DNA from: Nocardia iowensis
GTDB lineage: Bacteria > Actinomycetota > Actinomycetes > Mycobacteriales > Mycobacteriaceae
Direction: 5' to 3'
Assembly: GCF_019222765.1 (NCBI RefSeq)
Contig: NZ_CP078145.1
Coordinates: 7,564,001 to 7,628,000 of the forward strand
Length of the DNA: 64,000 nt
A program made the translations under genes and the position numbers. Below are positions 17,875 through 27,307 of the stretch, piece after piece. Each line of letters starts with the position of its first letter. Within the stretch, counting starts at the first letter, position 1. Below the pieces are notes generated by a model. That model did not search any database, was not told the DNA's origin, and saw only the letters and a program-made list of their open reading frames with translations.

Positions 17875-19134
17875 ATGGCTACATTCGCGGAGCTTCGCGA
17901 CGCCAAACCAGATTTATGGCAATCGGCGGCGGATGACTTGCTTGCGATATCCAAGCAGACAGAGCGAACCGCGGACAATATTCATGCCAACGGAGTAAAG
18001 CCGCTGGAGGACAGTTGGCCGGATAAGACCGGGAGTCTGGCCCGGGGCGTGTTGACCAGGGTCGCCAACCGAATGGTGAATGCGAGCATCATGTCCCGCG
18101 GTGCGATGTCGGCGCTGGATGTATTGCAGGATGCCGTCGCTATCGCCCAGCGCCAACTGAGCGCCGCCGTGAACTACGCCACCGCCGCCCAGCTTTCCGT
18201 GGACGCGAACGGCCGAGTCGTCATTCCGCCGGACATACCGTTCGAGCCCTCGCTCTACATTTCGCAAATGAACGCGCAGCGGATGATCGACGACGCCATC
18301 GAAGCGGCGACGCAGGCCGATCAAGCGTGCGTCGAGGCCATCGCCGCGGTATCGGTCGACCCCGACGATGTCACCAAAGCGCAGGCGCAGGCCCATCAGA
18401 GCACCGCGGTGCACAAGGCACTGGAGGCGCTGCGTAACACGCTGCCGGACGGCCTGAGCCCGATGCAGGTCAGGGAGTGGTGGCAGTCGTTGACGCCCCA
18501 GCAACAAAAGGACCTGATGCGCGCGGTGCCGGTCGAACTCGCCAAACTGGATGGGATACCCGAGGACGTGAAGAAGAGCCTTCGCGACGACGGCCGCGGT
18601 TATGACCCGGTGAATGCGGTCAGCTGGGCATTGGCGCATGCCAACGATACCGGCATCGATGTGTTCAACAACAACTGCGCGAACTTCGCCTCGCATGCGC
18701 TCCGAGCCGGCGGGCTGAAGGACAAGATGGATTTCTGGAGCTGGGGCACCCTCGACAGCGACAACTGGGGCACCTCGCCGGCCGGAGATGTGGGCGTTCC
18801 ATTTATCGAAGGAAAGACACACACCGAGAGCTGGTACAACTCCGACTCGCAGCGAAAATTCTTCTTGGAGAACGGCGGCACCCAGGTTTCGGTGTCCGAT
18901 GCGCGGCCAGGCGACATCGTCTACTTCGATTACAACGACGGGCCGGGCGGCCACCCCGACGGCGTGAGTCACCACACCGCGATCGTGACGGCGGTTATGC
19001 CCGACGGTGAGGTGCTGTATACACAGCACACACCGGGTGCATCGAATCAAAGTCTGCAAAACCGGTTGCCCATGGTCGAGCAGGGCGAAGGGCGCCAGAA
19101 CATTACCGTCGTACGGCCGAAGGAAACTTGGTGA
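17875..19134 (+). CDS. T7SS effector with Amidase_6/NlpC-like catalytic domain
   Basis: A 419-residue protein. Residues 1-110 form a helical WXG100-like export domain; 110-240 is a helical linker. The C-terminal domain holds NNNCANFASHALRAGG (catalytic Cys268 expected) and, about 100 residues later, GDIVYFDY with GVSHHTAIVTAV (His366 or His367). This Cys/His layout fits the Amidase_6 and NlpC/P60-like peptidases that cut peptidoglycan. ATG 17875 is chosen because GGAGGGGA precedes it by 5 bases; an in-frame ATG 14 codons upstream has no such site. The next gene overlaps by 4 bp and encodes a small membrane protein that could give immunity. Substrate and target cell are inferences. Confidence 0.75.
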   Translation: MATFAELRDAKPDLWQSAADDLLAISKQTERTADNIHANGVKPLEDSWPDKTGSLARGVLTRVANRMVNASIMSRGAMSALDVLQDAVAIAQRQLSAAVNYATAAQLSVDANGRVVIPPDIPFEPSLYISQMNAQRMIDDAIEAATQADQACVEAIAAVSVDPDDVTKAQAQAHQSTAVHKALEALRNTLPDGLSPMQVREWWQSLTPQQQKDLMRAVPVELAKLDGIPEDVKKSLRDDGRGYDPVNAVSWALAHANDTGIDVFNNNCANFASHALRAGGLKDKMDFWSWGTLDSDNWGTSPAGDVGVPFIEGKTHTESWYNSDSQRKFFLENGGTQVSVSDARPGDIVYFDYNDGPGGHPDGVSHHTAIVTAVMPDGEVLYTQHTPGASNQSLQNRLPMVEQGEGRQNITVVRPKETW

Positions 19135-19541
19135 CGATCGCCTGGCATCGCGAAGCCGCCGTCAGTGGCATCGGCGCCGCTGGTGTCGGTGCGCTGGCAA
19201 TAGCCGTTGTCGCGCTGTGGATTCGGCACGACAGGCGGCAAGCCTGGCAGGACTCGATCGTCGCCGCCGGATGCCGCGTCGTCGCGCCGCTACCGGACGT
19301 TTCGGTGCCGACCACTCTCGCCGCCGTGGCGAGCGCGGTCGCGTTCGGCTGTCTTGCGTTCCACTCTCGATTTCTGATGCGCGGTGAATACCGGTGGCGG
19401 CGGTTGCGAGCAGCGCTGGGAACTGCGCTCGCCGTAGCCGCTATCAGCTTCTTCGCGATCGGACTCTTCTTGGTGACGTCTACGCCGAGCGACCCCTACC
19501 TGGGGTTGGACGGCAGCGGACTGCCCTGCGGTAGTGGTTGA
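19131..19541 (+). CDS. Small membrane protein, candidate immunity partner
   Basis: A 136-residue protein starting at GTG 19131, overlapping the effector stop by 4 bp. Three or four membrane segments are likely (about residues 10-32, 56-76, 88-115). No known domain was recognised. Genes so tightly coupled to a putative peptidoglycan-cutting effector are often membrane immunity proteins that shield the producer. That is an inference from position and topology only; it might instead be a chaperone or anchor. Confidence 0.6.
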   Translation: MTIAWHREAAVSGIGAAGVGALAIAVVALWIRHDRRQAWQDSIVAAGCRVVAPLPDVSVPTTLAAVASAVAFGCLAFHSRFLMRGEYRWRRLRAALGTALAVAAISFFAIGLFLVTSTPSDPYLGLDGSGLPCGSG

Positions 19542-19566
19542 CCTTCTGGGAGGGGAGATTCTGATC

Positions 19567-19908
19567 ATGAGCGGTGACGAGATCGTCATCAAGCCGGAGC
19601 ACGTGCACTCCTCGGGTGGCGCGATAGAGACCGAAGCGCGCGAGGCGCGTGCGGCCCTGGGCCCGCTGTTCGACTCGGCGCAACCGGCCGCCGATGGCAA
19701 CAAGGGCTTTGCCACCGGACCCAAGCTGGTGGCCTACGCCAATTCGATGAAGGCTGAGGTGGAAGGCACGATCAACGAGTTCGCCACCACCGCACAGCAG
19801 ATCGTCGCGGCCGCTCAGTCGATGCAGGCCATGGACGTCGACAATGCGACCGGTGTCAGCCGCATCGCGACCGCGCTCAATGGTCTTGGCCAACCGCCGC
19901 CGCGGTAG
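19567..19908 (+). CDS. EspC/WXG100-like ESX substrate
   Basis: A 113-residue helical protein beginning MSGDEIVIKPEHVHSSGGAI. It lacks a clear WXG but fits the EspC-type ESX-secretion-associated family (excreted helical proteins of about 100 residues). The start ATG 19567 follows a GGGAGGGG site. It is third in the effector-membrane protein-EspC cassette and may form the export partner of the amidase effector. The gene converges on the Rv1171-like gene with only 6 bp between stops. Confidence 0.7.
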   Translation: MSGDEIVIKPEHVHSSGGAIETEAREARAALGPLFDSAQPAADGNKGFATGPKLVAYANSMKAEVEGTINEFATTAQQIVAAAQSMQAMDVDNATGVSRIATALNGLGQPPPR

Positions 19909-19914
19909 GGGCAC

Positions 19915-20346
19915 TCAACGTCTGCTGAACAACCCGGAATTCACCCGCACATAGATGTACACCAACGGCGGCACCAATCCGCCGAACAGCAAAAGCACTG
20001 TGCGCCAATCACTGGCCAGCATGATGTCGCCGCCGGGCCCGGTGCTCGCGCAGATCAGGAAGCCGAAAGTCCAAGCAGCCAACGGCAAGAACATCACCGC
20101 GACGCGCTGGGAGACGGCACGCACCCCTAGCATGAGCAAGAGGTTCACCACCCCGGCCAGCAGTCCCGCCAAGGGGAACGCGGTGCCGCCGAGGTAGGTC
20201 GGAAGATACAGGACTTCCAGCGCGAGGGTGATGAAGGCGTCGATCACCAGGATCACCAGAATGAGCGGGCCCAGCGCGGCCGATGCGGACGGCGAATCAC
20301 CGTAGGTGGATGCCACGGGTGCGTGGTCGTCGACGGCGGCCCTCAC
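19915..20346 (-). CDS. Four-helix membrane protein, Rv1171-like
   Basis: A 143-residue integral membrane protein with about four hydrophobic segments (25-48, 54-78, 80-100, 118-136) and no recognised catalytic motif. A small conserved membrane protein of similar size (Rv1171) lies near mshB and fbiC in mycobacteria, so this looks like its counterpart, although I cannot align them here. The GTG start at 20346 overlaps the stop of a 52-codon reading frame just upstream, which suggests translational coupling. Function unknown. Confidence 0.7.
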   Translation of the reverse strand: MRAAVDDHAPVASTYGDSPSASAALGPLILVILVIDAFITLALEVLYLPTYLGGTAFPLAGLLAGVVNLLLMLGVRAVSQRVAVMFLPLAAWTFGFLICASTGPGGDIMLASDWRTVLLLFGGLVPPLVYIYVRVNSGLFSRR

Positions 20347-20501
20347 GGCACCGGCGGGAAGCCGAGGAGGGTCAGCAGGTGACTCTGCATATCGACGAAC
20401 CCGTACAGCACCCTCAGGTACAGCTCGTGTTGCGCCTGCCAGTTCGGCTTCATGCTGTCGACGAACGCGACAATCGCGTCCTGGACCGACCAGTTGTACA
20501 T
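20343..20501 (-). CDS. Small coupled protein, 52 residues
   Basis: A short frame reading MYNWSVQDAIVAFVDSMKPN and ending in LLGFPPVP. Its TGA overlaps the GTG of the membrane gene downstream by 4 bp, the arrangement seen for real coupled genes throughout this window. It is amphipathic, with W, Y and several L/V residues, and could pack on the membrane or partner the downstream protein. No family was recognised. The ribosome site is weak, so a leader-peptide role that only couples translation is also possible. Confidence 0.5.
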   Translation of the reverse strand: MYNWSVQDAIVAFVDSMKPNWQAQHELYLRVLYGFVDMQSHLLTLLGFPPVP

Positions 20502-20546
20502 GGCAGCGAGTCTATTCCGGCGCTGCCGCGGACGGGACTCGCATGA

Positions 20547-22016
20547 TCACTTCTCCCCGTCCATCGGGATGTTGGCGACCACCGGGAACTCACCTGTGTA
20601 GCCCATCCGTTGCTCAGCGATGGCCAGCACTCGCTTACGCGCCGCGAGCCAGCCGACGATCAGCATCGGAATGATCACCGCCAGCGAGGCGACAGTCCAG
20701 GTGCCCACCGGATAGTCGAAGCCGGTCAACACCACCACGAAGAACAGGAACACCAAGGTGAGCAGCCCGGTGTAGGGCGCACCGAACATCCGGAAGGACG
20801 GCCGCTCCACCTTGCCCTGCTGGGACCAGCGCCACAGCTGCAATTGGCACAGCACGATGGTGGCCCAGGAGGCGACGATGCCGAGCGAGGCCATGTTCAG
20901 CACGATCTCGAACGCCCGGTCCGGCACCACGCCGTTCAGCGCGATGCCGACCAGCGCGATCAGGCTGGTCAACAAGATGCCGCCGTAGGGAACGCCGTTG
21001 CGGCCCATCACGCCGGTGAACTTCGGCGCGCTGCCGTTCATCGACATGGACCGCAAGATGCGCCCGGTGGAGTACAGCCCGGCGTTGAGGCTGGAGAACG
21101 CCGCGGTGAGCACGACCAGGTTCATCACGCTGCCGATGCCGGGCACGCCGAGCATGGTGAAGAAGGTGACGAACGGGCTTTCCTTGGCGGTGTACGCGGT
21201 GTAGGGCAGCAGCAGGCCGAGCAGCACCAGCGAGCCGACGTAGAAGATCGCGATGCGGGCGATCACCGAGTTGATGGCGCGCGGCATGATCTTGGCCGGG
21301 TTCTCCGTCTCGCCCGCCGCCGTGCCGACCAGTTCGACCGCGGCGTACGCGAACACAACCCCGGAGACCACGACGACCAGCGGAAGCACCCCGGTCGGGA
21401 ACAGTCCGCCGTTGTCGGCGATGACGGCGGGCCCGGTCGGGTGGCCCTGCACGGTGAATCGGCCGATGAGGAAGATCGTGCCGATGATCAGGAACGCGCT
21501 CAGCGCGAACACCTTCACCAGCGCGGCCCAGAACTCCATCTCGCCGAACCACTTCACCGAGATCAGGTTGATGCTGAGCACCAGGAGCAGCGCGATGAGC
21601 GCGAGCAACCACTGCGGGATGCTGCTGAACCCGGACCAGTAGTGGAAGTACTGCGCGATCGCGGTGGTGTCGGCGATGCCGGTCATCGACCAGTTGAGGA
21701 AATACATCCACCCGGCCACGAACGCGGCCTTCTCGCCGAAGAACTCACGCGCGTAGGAGACGAATGATCCGGACGAGGGCCGGTGCAGCACGAGCTCACC
21801 GAGTGCACGCAGGATGAGGAACGCGAAGAAGCCGCAGACACCGTAAACGAGGAACAACCCTGGTCCCGCGTTGGCGAGTCGGCCGCCCGCACCCAGGAAC
21901 AGACCGGTGCCGATGGCGCCGCCGATGGCGATCATCTGCAGTTGTCGCGGTTTGAGGCTCTTGTGGTAACCCTCGTCTTCGATGCTTAGGTGAGCCTTGT
22001 CGCCGACCGCTGTCAT
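20547..22016 (-). CDS. ansP: L-asparagine permease (APC family)
   Basis: A 489-residue amino-acid/proton symporter with about 12 membrane segments. The first helices carry [18 protein letters not shown] and [20 protein letters not shown], nearly the same as E. coli AnsP, and the resemblance continues through SPFVTFF and [15 protein letters not shown]. The most likely substrate is asparagine, though this subgroup also includes broader permeases. ATG 22016 gives a typical N-terminus ([10 protein letters not shown]); an upstream in-frame start at 22055 would add 13 residues. It is transcribed toward the Rv1171-like gene. Confidence 0.9.
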   Translation of the reverse strand: MTAVGDKAHLSIEDEGYHKSLKPRQLQMIAIGGAIGTGLFLGAGGRLANAGPGLFLVYGVCGFFAFLILRALGELVLHRPSSGSFVSYAREFFGEKAAFVAGWMYFLNWSMTGIADTTAIAQYFHYWSGFSSIPQWLLALIALLLVLSINLISVKWFGEMEFWAALVKVFALSAFLIIGTIFLIGRFTVQGHPTGPAVIADNGGLFPTGVLPLVVVVSGVVFAYAAVELVGTAAGETENPAKIMPRAINSVIARIAIFYVGSLVLLGLLLPYTAYTAKESPFVTFFTMLGVPGIGSVMNLVVLTAAFSSLNAGLYSTGRILRSMSMNGSAPKFTGVMGRNGVPYGGILLTSLIALVGIALNGVVPDRAFEIVLNMASLGIVASWATIVLCQLQLWRWSQQGKVERPSFRMFGAPYTGLLTLVFLFFVVVLTGFDYPVGTWTVASLAVIIPMLIVGWLAARKRVLAIAEQRMGYTGEFPVVANIPMDGEK

Positions 22017-22207
22017 GAACCGCTTCGCCCTCCACATCGATGAATTCGAGATCACGGGAACGGTACCCGGCGTACATTATCGAGGCGACAGCAACCCTCA
22101 GGCTACGCATATCCGCAGCTCAGGCGGTGCTCAGACAACATTCGGAGTTAAACCTCGAATGCGACAGGAAGTGCGGAACGCAACCGCCGCCATTGAATAG
22201 AAGTTCG

Positions 22208-23083
22208 TTATTCCAGGCCCGCGAAGAGATCATGTTCGCGGCCATCCGGCCCGACCGGCCCCCGGCGGCCCCGCACGAGCACGTAACACTCGGCCGGGAG
22301 TACCGGTTGAGCAACTTTGTTGGACAACGCGAATTCGCGCCCCGACGGCGCCACCGTGACCTGGGTGGCGTGCGCGCGCAATGCGGCACGCTTGGCGGCG
22401 AGCGCGTCGGAGACGTCGATGGTGGTCGTCACGGTGTGGCTCGGCACGCTCGCGAGCTCGCCCTCGATGGGCAGGCGCCAGCCGGGCGGCAACCTGCCCG
22501 GCAGGCCGTCCACCGTGCGCTTGGCCAGCGCGGCCGTGTGCTGTCGCAGGATGTCCGCATCGGTGACGGTCCAGTAGAACTTCGGCGTGTCCCAGCCCCG
22601 CTCGGCGGCGGAACGCACTGCGGCCGTGGTGATCTGGTGTGCCCGGATGTGGTCGGGGTGGCCGTAGCCGCCGTTCGGGTCGTAGCTGACGACCACACGC
22701 GGCCGGAGTTCGAGGATCACCTCGGTCAGCGCGTCCACCGCCGCGTCGCCCGATCGCACGAACACCCGCGGCTTCTCCGCCGCCGGGGTGCCGGCCATGC
22801 CGGAGTCACGCCAGCGGCCCGCGCCGCCGAGGAAGCGCGGGGGCGCGGCGTCCAACGCCGCCAGTGCCCTGGTCAGTTCGAGAATGCGGTAGCCGCCGAG
22901 TTGATCGGCGTGGTCGGCGGTGAGCTGCGCCCATTCGTCACCGATCACCTCGCCCTCTTCGCCGAGGGTGCAGGTCACCACGGTGACCGGCACGCCGCGC
23001 CTGCGGTAGTGCGCGATCGTGCCGCCGGTGGTGATGGATTCGTCGTCCGGGTGCGCGTGCACCAGCAGCAGACCGCCGGTCAT
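22208..23083 (-). CDS. mshB: MshB, N-acetylglucosaminyl-inositol deacetylase (mycothiol)
   Basis: A 291-residue zinc deacetylase (PIG-L/LmbE fold) that removes acetyl from GlcNAc-inositol, the second step of mycothiol synthesis. The zinc ligands lie in HAHPDDES (His11, Asp14) and GGYGHPDH (His145), with Asp13 as general base. Mycothiol replaces glutathione in actinobacteria, which helps place the organism. The ATG start overlaps the lpqW stop by 4 bp, giving a typA-lpqW-mshB run. Length and order agree with M. tuberculosis Rv1170. Confidence 0.96.
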   Translation of the reverse strand: MTGGLLLVHAHPDDESITTGGTIAHYRRRGVPVTVVTCTLGEEGEVIGDEWAQLTADHADQLGGYRILELTRALAALDAAPPRFLGGAGRWRDSGMAGTPAAEKPRVFVRSGDAAVDALTEVILELRPRVVVSYDPNGGYGHPDHIRAHQITTAAVRSAAERGWDTPKFYWTVTDADILRQHTAALAKRTVDGLPGRLPPGWRLPIEGELASVPSHTVTTTIDVSDALAAKRAALRAHATQVTVAPSGREFALSNKVAQPVLPAECYVLVRGRRGPVGPDGREHDLFAGLE

Positions 23084-24864
23084 TGGATCTTTCGCCACTG
23101 TCCGGCGTCCCCGAAGATGCCGACCTGGATGCTGCCGCTCAGCGACGCGCCGTCCACCCGGGGACCGGCCGCGGCGACGACGTTGTCCTGCACGATCGGC
23201 AGCACCGTGGCCAACTCCCACAGCTTGGGCTCGGCCTCGGCGAGTACCCGGCCGGTCTCGATGCCGCGCAGCGCCTCATCTATCGGGAGTTGCAGCGTTG
23301 GGTCGCACACTCCGGACAGGTTGGCAGGCGCGCGGCGCACCGGATCCGTGCTCGGCTGCGAGGTACCGGCGGTGCCCGTATTGGTTTCCGGCGGCGGGCA
23401 ACCGTAGCGGGAGGCGAGCACGATGGCCGGATCGGCGCCGGCCCGCTCCCAGCCGACGATCGCGTCGATCGTTCCCTCGACCAGCTCGCGGCCGTAGAGC
23501 TCGTCGGCGGAGATGCCACGCACCGTGGCATCGATTCCGGCACTGCGCAATTGGTCCGCGGCGGTATCGGCAACCGCGATGGCGGTGGTGTCGCCCTCCA
23601 CCGCGCCGATCCGAATCGTCAGGGACTTACCGTTTTTCGCGACCGGACGCGGGGTCGGCGCTGGCGAGGTCGGCGAATTGACCGGCGGCGGTTCCGGCGC
23701 GCGGCCATAGCCCGCCTCGGCCAGCAGCGCGAAGGCCTCCTCGGCGGGCAGCCGGGGTGGCGCGGTCGGCGCGTAGCCCGGATCGGACGGCGAAAGTATT
23801 TGGGCGCGAACCGGATCCACCCAGCCGCCGGTCTGCGCGCCGACCGTCGCCAGCAGTGCTGGGTCGAGTAGCGCGAGCACCGCGCGCCGGACCCGGATAT
23901 CACTCACCGGCCCGGTCCGCCCGTTGAGCGCGAGCTGCAACACCCGTGACTGCGGCATGATCGCGGTGCGCACCGACGGAATGGCGGCCAGTTGCGCCTG
24001 CGTCGCGACCCCACCGTGCACCAAGGTCATCTGAGCGTCGTTGGTGCGCAACGATTCCGCCAGTTGCGCGGGAGTTCCGCCGCGCCGCAGCAGGATCTCG
24101 TCCGGCGCGGCCGGGGTGCCCCAGAAGCGGGCGTTGCGCTCCAGCAGGATTTCCTCGCGGCCGCGGTCGACGTTCTTGATCGCGAATTGCGCGCCGGACA
24201 CCCGGATTCGCTTGACCCAGCCGTCCTGGAACCCGCCGGGCGAGTCCTTCATCAGGTGCGAGGGCAGCAGGTTGGCGAACAGCTGCCGCCACGCCGGGAA
24301 CGGCTCGCGCATCGTCACCGTCACCACCTTGCCGCCGCCCGCGGAACCGATATCGGTGATCAGCCGGTACCCGGCCGAGTCGACAACACCGGGCTGCGAA
24401 ATCATCTGCTGCCAGAGGAATTGGAAGTCTTCCGCGGCGATCGGCGCACCGTCGGACCAGTTCGCCTCGTTGCGCAGCGTGTAGGTGATGGTGAACGGCT
24501 CCTGCGCGGTGACATCGGCCGTGGCGATCAACGAGGTGTCCGGCACCCAGTCGGTGGCGCCGGGCGCCACCGGGCTCGGCACCGGCCGGAACGGGCTCGG
24601 CAGCACCATCGAACTCAACGCCGCGGTGGCCGGCGACTGATCCGAACGCAGGTGCGGATTGAAGCCGATGCCGATGGTGTCGATCGCGACGACGACGGTG
24701 CTCTTGCCCGGCTTGGCCTGCGTGGTCTTCGGGCTGTCGGTGCTCTCGATCGGCGGTGGCGGGTTCGCCGTGCAACCGGCGAACACCGTCAACGACGCCG
24801 TAACGATGATCAGCAACGTGCGCCAGGTGGCGCTTCGACTTGCCCCCGAGCTCACGGTGCGCAC
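23080..24864 (-). CDS. lpqW: LpqW-like lipoprotein (SBP_bac_5 fold)
   Basis: A protein of about 594 residues with a lipoprotein signal; the lipobox LTVFAGC places the lipidated Cys at about residue 31. The mature part is a family 5 solute-binding fold (PFTITYTLRNEANWSDGAPI, then LQLALNGRTGPVSDIRVRRA). In mycobacteria LpqW does not act as a simple transporter part but controls flux between PIMs and lipomannan/lipoarabinomannan. The start is GTG 24864 (alternative GTG 24855), just after the typA stop. pimE lies a few genes away, in keeping with an envelope-glycolipid role. Confidence 0.88.
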   Translation of the reverse strand: MRTVSSGASRSATWRTLLIIVTASLTVFAGCTANPPPPIESTDSPKTTQAKPGKSTVVVAIDTIGIGFNPHLRSDQSPATAALSSMVLPSPFRPVPSPVAPGATDWVPDTSLIATADVTAQEPFTITYTLRNEANWSDGAPIAAEDFQFLWQQMISQPGVVDSAGYRLITDIGSAGGGKVVTVTMREPFPAWRQLFANLLPSHLMKDSPGGFQDGWVKRIRVSGAQFAIKNVDRGREEILLERNARFWGTPAAPDEILLRRGGTPAQLAESLRTNDAQMTLVHGGVATQAQLAAIPSVRTAIMPQSRVLQLALNGRTGPVSDIRVRRAVLALLDPALLATVGAQTGGWVDPVRAQILSPSDPGYAPTAPPRLPAEEAFALLAEAGYGRAPEPPPVNSPTSPAPTPRPVAKNGKSLTIRIGAVEGDTTAIAVADTAADQLRSAGIDATVRGISADELYGRELVEGTIDAIVGWERAGADPAIVLASRYGCPPPETNTGTAGTSQPSTDPVRRAPANLSGVCDPTLQLPIDEALRGIETGRVLAEAEPKLWELATVLPIVQDNVVAAAGPRVDGASLSGSIQVGIFGDAGQWRKIQ

Positions 24865-24877
24865 TCTACCGCGATAA

Positions 24878-26776
24878 CTACAGCGCGGCCCGGTCCCGAG
24901 CCTTCCGGCGGGACAGTTCGCGACCACGCTCGGTCGCACCGAGGATCACCTTGCGCACCCGGACCACCTCCGGCGTGACCTCGACGCACTCGTCGTCCGA
25001 GCAGAACTCCATCGCGGCTTCCAGATCGAGGTGCAACGGCTTGGCCAGCGTCTCGAACACATCCGCGGTGGAGCTGCGCATGTTGGTCAGCTTCTTCTCG
25101 CGGGTCACGTTGATGTCGAGGTCCTCGGCGCGCGGGTTGATGCCGACGACCATGCCCTCGTAGGTGTCCGCGCCCGGCTCGACGAAGAACTGGCCGCGGT
25201 CGGCGAGCTGGATCATGGCGAACGGGGTCACCGTGCCCGCGCGGTCGGACACCAGCGCACCGGTGTGCCTGGCCCGGATCTCCCCGGCCCACGGCGCGTA
25301 GCCGTGCGACACGGCGTTGGCGATGCCGGTGCCTCGGGTCTCGGTGAGGAAGTCGGTGCGGAAGCCGATCAGACCGCGCGACGGGACGATGAATTCCATC
25401 CGGACCCAGCCCGCGCTGTGGTTGGCCATCTGGACCATCTTGCCCTTGCGGGCGGCCAGCAGCTGGGTGACGGCCCCGAGGTACTCGTCGGGGCAATCGA
25501 TGGTGAGCTCCTCGTAGGGCTCGTGCACCTTGCCGTCGACCTGCTTGGTGACCACCTGCGGCTTGCCGACGGTCAGCTCGAAGCCCTCGCGGCGCATCTG
25601 CTCGACCAGGATGGCCAGCGCGAGCTCACCACGGCCCTGCACCTCCCAGGCGTCCGGACGGCCGATGTCGAGCACCCGCAGCGACACGTTGCCGACCAGT
25701 TCCTGGTCGAGCCGCGACTTCACCATGCGAGCGGTGAGCTTGTGCCCCTGCACCCGGCCGACCAGCGGCGAGGTGTTGGTGCCGATGGTCACCGAAATGG
25801 CGGGCTCGTCGACGGTGATGCGCGGCAGCGCGACGGGGTTGTCGATGTCGGCGAGGGTGTCGCCGATCATGATCTCCGGGATGCCCGCGATGGCGACGAT
25901 GTCACCGGCCACCGCGACCTCACCCGGCTGACGCTCGACACCGATGGTCTGCAGCAGCTCGGTGATCTTCACCTGCTTGACGCCGTCGGCGTGCATCCAC
26001 GCGACGTTCTGTCCCTTGCGCAGCTCGCCCTGGTAGATGCGGACCAGCGCGAGGCGGCCGAGGAACGCGGAGGCGTCCAGGTTGGTGACGTGCGCCTGCA
26101 GCGGCGCGGCCGGATCGCCCTTGGGCGCCGGAATGTTGTTGAGCAGCACCTCGAACAGCGCGTCGAGGTTCTCCGCGTCCGGTGCGTGCCCGTTCTCGGG
26201 ACGCTCCTTGGACGCCTTGCCCTCGCGGCCCGAGGCGTACAGCACCGGCAGGTCGAGCGCGAGCTCGGCGGCCTCGGCGGCGGAGTCGTCCAGGTCGGAG
26301 GCCAGGTCGAGCAGCAGGTCGTGGCTTTCCTCGACGACCTCCGCGATCCGGGCGTCGGGACGGTCGGTCTTGTTGACCACCAGGATCACCGGCAGCGACG
26401 CGGCGAGTGCCTTACGCAGCACGAACCGGGTCTGCGGCAGCGGGCCCTCGGAGGCGTCGACCAGCAGCACAACACCGTCGACCATGGAGAGGCCGCGTTC
26501 GACCTCACCACCGAAGTCGGCGTGGCCGGGCGTGTCGATCACGTTGATGACGGTGACGGAGCCATCGGCGTGGTGCTTATGCACGGCGGTGTTCTTGGCG
26601 AGAATGGTGATGCCCTTCTCGCGCTCCAGGTCACCGGAGTCCATCACCCGGTCGACGAGCTCGGCTCGCTCGGCGAAGGCACCGGATTGGCGGAGCATGG
26701 CGTCGACCAGCGTTGTCTTACCGTGGTCGACGTGGGCCACGATGGCTACGTTGCGAAAATCGCGCGCAGACGACAC
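24878..26776 (-). CDS. typA: Ribosome-associated GTPase TypA/BipA
   Basis: A 632-residue translational GTPase. The G domain shows [14 protein letters not shown] (G1, residues 14-27), ITILAKNT (G2), DTPGH (G3) and NKTDR (G4), followed by EF-G-like domains and the BipA C-terminal domain ending in DRAAL. BipA assists 50S ribosome assembly and stress adaptation. It heads the typA-lpqW-mshB run and is divergent from the small Cys-rich gene at 26930. Length matches the family (about 610-630). Confidence 0.97.
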   Translation of the reverse strand: MSSARDFRNVAIVAHVDHGKTTLVDAMLRQSGAFAERAELVDRVMDSGDLEREKGITILAKNTAVHKHHADGSVTVINVIDTPGHADFGGEVERGLSMVDGVVLLVDASEGPLPQTRFVLRKALAASLPVILVVNKTDRPDARIAEVVEESHDLLLDLASDLDDSAAEAAELALDLPVLYASGREGKASKERPENGHAPDAENLDALFEVLLNNIPAPKGDPAAPLQAHVTNLDASAFLGRLALVRIYQGELRKGQNVAWMHADGVKQVKITELLQTIGVERQPGEVAVAGDIVAIAGIPEIMIGDTLADIDNPVALPRITVDEPAISVTIGTNTSPLVGRVQGHKLTARMVKSRLDQELVGNVSLRVLDIGRPDAWEVQGRGELALAILVEQMRREGFELTVGKPQVVTKQVDGKVHEPYEELTIDCPDEYLGAVTQLLAARKGKMVQMANHSAGWVRMEFIVPSRGLIGFRTDFLTETRGTGIANAVSHGYAPWAGEIRARHTGALVSDRAGTVTPFAMIQLADRGQFFVEPGADTYEGMVVGINPRAEDLDINVTREKKLTNMRSSTADVFETLAKPLHLDLEAAMEFCSDDECVEVTPEVVRVRKVILGATERGRELSRRKARDRAAL

Positions 26777-26916
26777 GCTGAATCCTCCTGCTGTTAGGTG
26801 TTGGTACCGGCCGACCCCTGCAAACAGGTGGAGAATGGAAACTCACCGGGCATTGCGGCCATATACACCCTACCTGCGTTCGGGTCACCGCTACGCGTCA
26901 GGCACTGTACTAAGGG

Positions 26917-26930
26917 TATGCTAACCGACA
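26917..26930 (+). promoter_or_regulatory. Possible leaderless promoter -10 region
   Basis: TATGCT (26917-26922) fits a TANNNT -10 box and lies 7 bases before ATG 26930, the distance expected if transcription begins at the start codon. Leaderless mRNAs are common in actinobacteria. No clear -35 box was seen. Confidence 0.35.
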
Positions 26931-27106
26931 TGGGCAAGGTCAAGGCTAAGCAGGTTTCGCGCCTGAAACCGAAGAAGAAGTGCTGTCGCAAAAAGACGCG
27001 CTGCCTGAAATGCCCTGTGGTCATTATGCGTATGAAGAAGTGCGAAGCCGCAGGCATCTGCGGCAAGGACCTGAAAAAAGCGCTCAAACAGGCGCGCGCC
27101 GCCTGA
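26930..27106 (+). CDS. Small basic Cys-rich protein
   Basis: A 58-residue protein, MGKVKAKQV onward, very rich in Lys/Arg with six cysteines arranged KKCCRKKTRCLKCP and later KKCEAAGICGKD. The Cys spacing suggests a zinc-ribbon-like or RNA-binding element. Start choice: ATG 26930 may be leaderless; ATG 26918 would add four residues (MLTD). It is divergent from typA, and I have a general impression that similar Cys-rich basic peptides are widespread in actinobacteria, which I cannot verify here. A role near the ribosome would suit its composition and neighbour but is an inference. Confidence 0.65.
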   Translation: MGKVKAKQVSRLKPKKKCCRKKTRCLKCPVVIMRMKKCEAAGICGKDLKKALKQARAA

Positions 27107-27202
27107 CCTTCGCCGCCCGCCGCGCGTCGTCCACGAGCCCGTTGCCCTCGACTGATCGCGTAATGACGGACATCACTCCCGGCATAGGAGTAGAACCGGG
27201 TT

Positions 27203-27307
27203 ATGAGCGAGCGTAGCGAGCGAACCAGAGACACAGCCGCAAGAGCGGTTACGGCGGAGCCGAGCGTCAGCGAGGCGCAGCCGCCGAGCGTCAGCGAGGC
27301 GCAGCCG
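27203..27307. repeat. Tandem 24-bp repeat and GAGCG-type element
   Basis: Two perfect 24-bp copies occur at 27260-27283 and 27284-27307, unit CCGAGCGTCAGCGAGG plus 8 more bases. They are preceded by GAGCGAGCGTAGCGAGCGAA starting at 27205, a related motif; a diverged version (GAGTGAGCGTAGTGACC) lies at 15495. The block ends at the phhB GTG start, so it forms the 5' leader of that gene. Confidence 0.6.

Noticed and set aside
25031..26797. 588-codon open frame on the plus strand opposite typA
   Set aside because: Mirror frame of a clearly coding, conserved GTPase gene in GC-rich DNA; its translation is low-complexity and shows no family signal.
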